Positions 5,146-8,099 of a DNA stretch of 8,099 nucleotides are shown one piece after another (within the stretch, counting starts at the first letter, position 1; the number at the start of each line of letters is the position of its first letter). The DNA comes from an uncultured Treponema sp. (GTDB taxonomy: Bacteria > Spirochaetota > Spirochaetia > Treponematales > Treponemataceae). The DNA lies in contig CAJPOH010000029.1 of assembly GCA_905372205.1 (NCBI GenBank), positions 1 through 8,099 of the forward strand, read 5' to 3'. Made by a program: the position numbers and the translations under genes. Below the pieces are notes generated by a model. It was not told the origin of the DNA. It saw nothing but the letters and a program-made list of their open reading frames with translations, and ran no database searches.

Positions 5146-8099
5146 GTTAAACTTTATACTAAACTCAGCCCGACCATTCCAAGCATTATTTCCATTACGC
5201 TCATCATTTGTAATGCTAATTATAGTAACTCCATTTTCTTTCTTACTGATAATCTTCACTGGTAAATCATCAAAATCACTGTATTCACTTACCCCCCAGT
5301 CAAGAATATCCCAATAAAATGCTGTTCCCTTTGTGTATGAAATTCTTTTCGAATCCACTAAACTTGCCTGAGAAAGAGATGTAAAATCTTTTGTGAGTTT
5401 TATAGTACCTGTAGCTTTATCAATTTTTATTAGATTCTCCACTGACTTACTAGTTATTTTATTTCGCTTTATAGAGTATTTAGTTCCATAATAATACCCC
5501 TGATATTTATCTGCATCTTGAAGTGTTGCAAAATAAATCTCATCTTTGCCATTAGAATCATCGAAAACATATTTAAATTTTGAAGCATAATGTACAACCC
5601 CAGTTCTGTCAGAAATCAAAAAACCCAACTTTATTTCTTTAGCAGTTTCTAATATTTTAGGGTTAGATAGCTTAAAAACATAGTCCATATTCTGAGCGTC
5701 CGTAAGTGAAATAGAGGTTTTTACAGGATAATCTAATAATAACGAAGTACTCTTCGGAACTTTAATCTTTAACATTGGTGAAGCATCTAACTTAGTTTTT
5801 TTATCATCTTCTGTGTAAGCAACAATCTTATATTGATAAGTTTTTTCTTCTTCCAGCACACCATCATTGTCTTTTAGTATATGGTAAGCATCACTTCCAT
5901 AACCCCCTGAAGCTTTTGGAAGATTATATACAAAATGCTTAACTAGCTTAAATTCTGAGTCTTCCTCTTCACATTTTCTATAAATATCAAAACCCTTGCA
6001 TTTTACATGGCTAACACCTTTTTTCACCTTAAAATATAGCTCATTTGAATAATGAGAAGAATTGTTTGTAAGCTCATCTTTCCCAATAGAAAAAATACTT
6101 GAAGAAGTTGGATAGACAGTAAAATCCATATTAAAATCACTCACATTAATGGATTCGTCTTCTGATGTCTGATCAGCTATCTTAAAACGTACATGATATT
6201 CCAGCCTATTATTTGCCACATCATATAAAACAACAACGATATCTGCCTCATCTCCTTTTATCAATTTCATACCACCTAGAGAAGACCATCTCCAATTAGA
6301 CTCATATTTTCCATCTGGATTTTTAGATATAGTTCCTGATTGCGAGGCATATACAACCCCCTCGTTTTTTGCAATATCATTAGTAGGCACAAAACCAACA
6401 CCAAGCATGGGTTCTGGAGAACTCCAATCTAGTTTTTCCATAGGTGCTGCTGTCAATACTTTGATGCTAACATTTCCCATTCGATCTATAGATTTAACTT
6501 CGCCCGCTTGTAATACAATACCATCATATTCAAATTCTTTTATTACTGGAGAGATAGCAGGACGTGTAATGCGTTGTAATGGAAATTGTATAATCGGAAT
6601 AATATTTGTGCTCTCACCAACATAATAAGAAATTACGTCAGATGCTGCATAACGAGTTTGCTCCGTATCACTACCTCTGCCTTCCACCTTAAAATCATAA
6701 AACTCATTTTTGTTCAAATTAACTTTGGCTTTTCCGTTCCTAATTAAAACATGCTTGAGAGGATTTGCTCCTTGCTCTTTTGTTTTAAAAATATTGACGT
6801 AAGAACCATCTACAGGTGAGCCATTAACACCATCAGACAGCACTAAAGACACTTGCACTTCTTCGCTCGTTGGTGCATTAGGTTCTTCTTGTTTAGGATA
6901 TCTTGTTATAAAAATAGAATATAAATCTACTCGGCTAGAACCACTATATAACTGAACTGCAATCTTATTAAGTCCTTCTTTTAGGCTCACATTATAAATT
7001 CCATCCCCAGAAGCCACTGCATCATTAACCAACACTTTTATAGTAATACCTGCTTTTGCCCTAGCCTCAACTTTTAACGAAGTCTTATCATTATTGCAAG
7101 GCGTTAGCACAACAATGTTGTCTTTTAAAAGGCGATGCAACAAATCTTCACCATCAGCTCTCAATATTAGCAACTTTCCATTACCGGAAGAAGGAGAATG
7201 TCTCATAAAAGTAACAGTATGGCTTTTGCTTCTCGCTCCTCCCTTTCCTTTAACAATCACTTCAATTCCATTTCCACCAAGTTCTAGCACAACCTTATAA
7301 AAACCATTTTTAGCTACAACTTCATTTCCATTGTGCTTTAAGACAACAGTTGCATCATCAAGCTTTGCTTGCACACTGACCTTCGCCTCAGTTTTTTCTG
7401 CTTCAAATCTTATTGTATTCTGTTTAATCCTACCATTTTCACAATATTCAATGCCATCAACGTTAAACGATCTAAGATTTAAGTCTTCTTCACGATATAT
7501 TTTAATAATATGCAACTTATCTCCTTCAGCATCTGATGAGATAATCACACAAATATCATTTAAACCAAAAGCTAAACTAACATCATATGTGTTTGTATTT
7601 ATTTTTGAAACACTAGCTTCTGCGTTTGTAACTTCTATTTCTGCACTTGCATTATATGGAAGAACATACAGTTGAACCTTATCCTTAGTTTCTGCGACAT
7701 CGGGAAGTTTTGCCACATTACTTGTGCCTAGTGAGGATATAATGTCACTACCATCAACCTTTAATTCCCTAAGTTTTGAAGATTCTTCATCTGAAGCATT
7801 TGATTTTTGTTTATTAAGCTTAATTGTGTATATTTTTTTGTTTGAAGCATCCTTTTTTGATGTCGAAATAACCTTAATCTCATTATCCCCATCCGCTAAA
7901 CCACATCTAAAATTAGGAATGACTCCGCCAATAGTATTACCATTTACTTCAACTGTAATATTCACAGCATTTCTATTCTTTGGAATCACCGTCAACAAAA
8001 CAGTATATTTTTTTATTTTACCAACATCACAAACCAATTTATCATCCATTTTTTCTAACACGGATTTGTTTTCAACAAGCAACCTTTGCAGACTAATAT
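5143..8099 (-). CDS. Large cadherin-like beta-sandwich repeat protein, 5' end outside the window
   Basis: Probably an exported or surface protein; no enzymatic motif is visible. A TTG at 8082 could open a 979-residue frame, but the frame stays open to the window edge (codons for ISLQR precede it) and the first repeat already begins there, so the true start and any signal peptide lie beyond 8099. Counting from that TTG, four repeats resembling the cadherin-like beta-sandwich family (Pfam Cadherin-like type, PF12733) span about 1-93, 101-198, 200-296 and 302-396. Each starts with an LxxLxVDG-like strand and ends in an xYTIxI-like strand after a GxNxI turn. Residues about 405-500 look like a transthyretin/carboxypeptidase-regulatory-like sandwich (VNIFKTKE, GKAKVNL), and about 655-775 resembles a fibronectin type III fold (FDIYRK, YQYKIVAYTEDD). 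The C-terminal 200 residues are unrecognised. The stop is 9 bases before the protease gene. The repeat assignment is fairly secure; the other domains are tentative. Confidence 0.85.
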   Translation of the reverse strand, partial: ISLQRLLVENKSVLEKMDDKLVCDVGKIKKYTVLLTVIPKNRNAVNITVEVNGNTIGGVIPNFRCGLADGDNEIKVISTSKKDASNKKIYTIKLNKQKSNASDEESSKLRELKVDGSDIISSLGTSNVAKLPDVAETKDKVQLYVLPYNASAEIEVTNAEASVSKINTNTYDVSLAFGLNDICVIISSDAEGDKLHIIKIYREEDLNLRSFNVDGIEYCENGRIKQNTIRFEAEKTEAKVSVQAKLDDATVVLKHNGNEVVAKNGFYKVVLELGGNGIEVIVKGKGGARSKSHTVTFMRHSPSSGNGKLLILRADGEDLLHRLLKDNIVVLTPCNNDKTSLKVEARAKAGITIKVLVNDAVASGDGIYNVSLKEGLNKIAVQLYSGSSRVDLYSIFITRYPKQEEPNAPTSEEVQVSLVLSDGVNGSPVDGSYVNIFKTKEQGANPLKHVLIRNGKAKVNLNKNEFYDFKVEGRGSDTEQTRYAASDVISYYVGESTNIIPIIQFPLQRITRPAISPVIKEFEYDGIVLQAGEVKSIDRMGNVSIKVLTAAPMEKLDWSSPEPMLGVGFVPTNDIAKNEGVVYASQSGTISKNPDGKYESNWRWSSLGGMKLIKGDEADIVVVLYDVANNRLEYHVRFKIADQTSEDESINVSDFNMDFTVYPTSSSIFSIGKDELTNNSSHYSNELYFKVKKGVSHVKCKGFDIYRKCEEEDSEFKLVKHFVYNLPKASGGYGSDAYHILKDNDGVLEEEKTYQYKIVAYTEDDKKTKLDASPMLKIKVPKSTSLLLDYPVKTSISLTDAQNMDYVFKLSNPKILETAKEIKLGFLISDRTGVVHYASKFKYVFDDSNGKDEIYFATLQDADKYQGYYYGTKYSIKRNKITSKSVENLIKIDKATGTIKLTKDFTSLSQASLVDSKRISYTKGTAFYWDILDWGVSEYSDFDDLPVKIISKKENGVTIISITNDERNGNNAWNGRAEFSIKFN

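Overview
The window looks like a low-G+C bacterial chromosome. All five genes I can support lie on the minus strand, so transcription runs from high to low coordinates. Strong AAGGAGG-type ribosome binding sites argue against Bacteroidota. A subtilase with a relaxed lipobox (LFSC), paired with a large protein built of cadherin-like beta-sandwich repeats, suggests a host-associated spirochete such as Treponema. That is an inference from style, and a Firmicute is the main alternative.

In order of transcription: (1) 8099-5143, a surface or secreted protein with about four cadherin-like repeats followed by other beta-rich domains. Its 5' end, including any signal peptide, lies outside the window. 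(2) 5133-3463, a lipoprotein subtilisin/proteinase K-like protease with an intact catalytic triad. Its ribosome binding site overlaps the stop codon of gene 1, so the two are almost certainly co-expressed as an exported pair. An intrinsic terminator ends this unit. (3) 3403-2561, a TatD-family metal-dependent hydrolase with no visible ribosome binding site. A perfect TATAAT box ends five bases before its ATG, inside the terminator tail. (4) 2560-2191, a gene-free stretch of about 370 bases packed with inverted repeats and locally about 49% G+C (89 of 180 over 2221-2400, by hand count), richer than the coding stretches I spot-counted (32-42%). (5) 2112-1378, a class I glutamine-amidotransferase-fold peptidase C26 (gamma-glutamyl hydrolase type) with a good sigma-70-type promoter. 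(6) 1356-67, an APC-superfamily amino-acid permease, 21 bases behind gene 5 and evidently in one operon with it. The last 66 bases hold nothing I can identify.

The most unusual part is 2218-2487. Two adjacent 69-base units each carry a 7-bp hairpin, a conserved 23-base spacer, a 9-bp hairpin and the linker ACGTGT. The spacers are nearly identical, while the stems differ at seven base-pair positions and every difference is compensated on the other arm. Two long inverted-repeat pairs flank the units in the order A, B ... A', B', a pseudoknot-type rather than nested topology. I do not recognise this element. It could be a structured RNA, a folded single-stranded DNA recombination substrate, or a non-autonomous mobile repeat.
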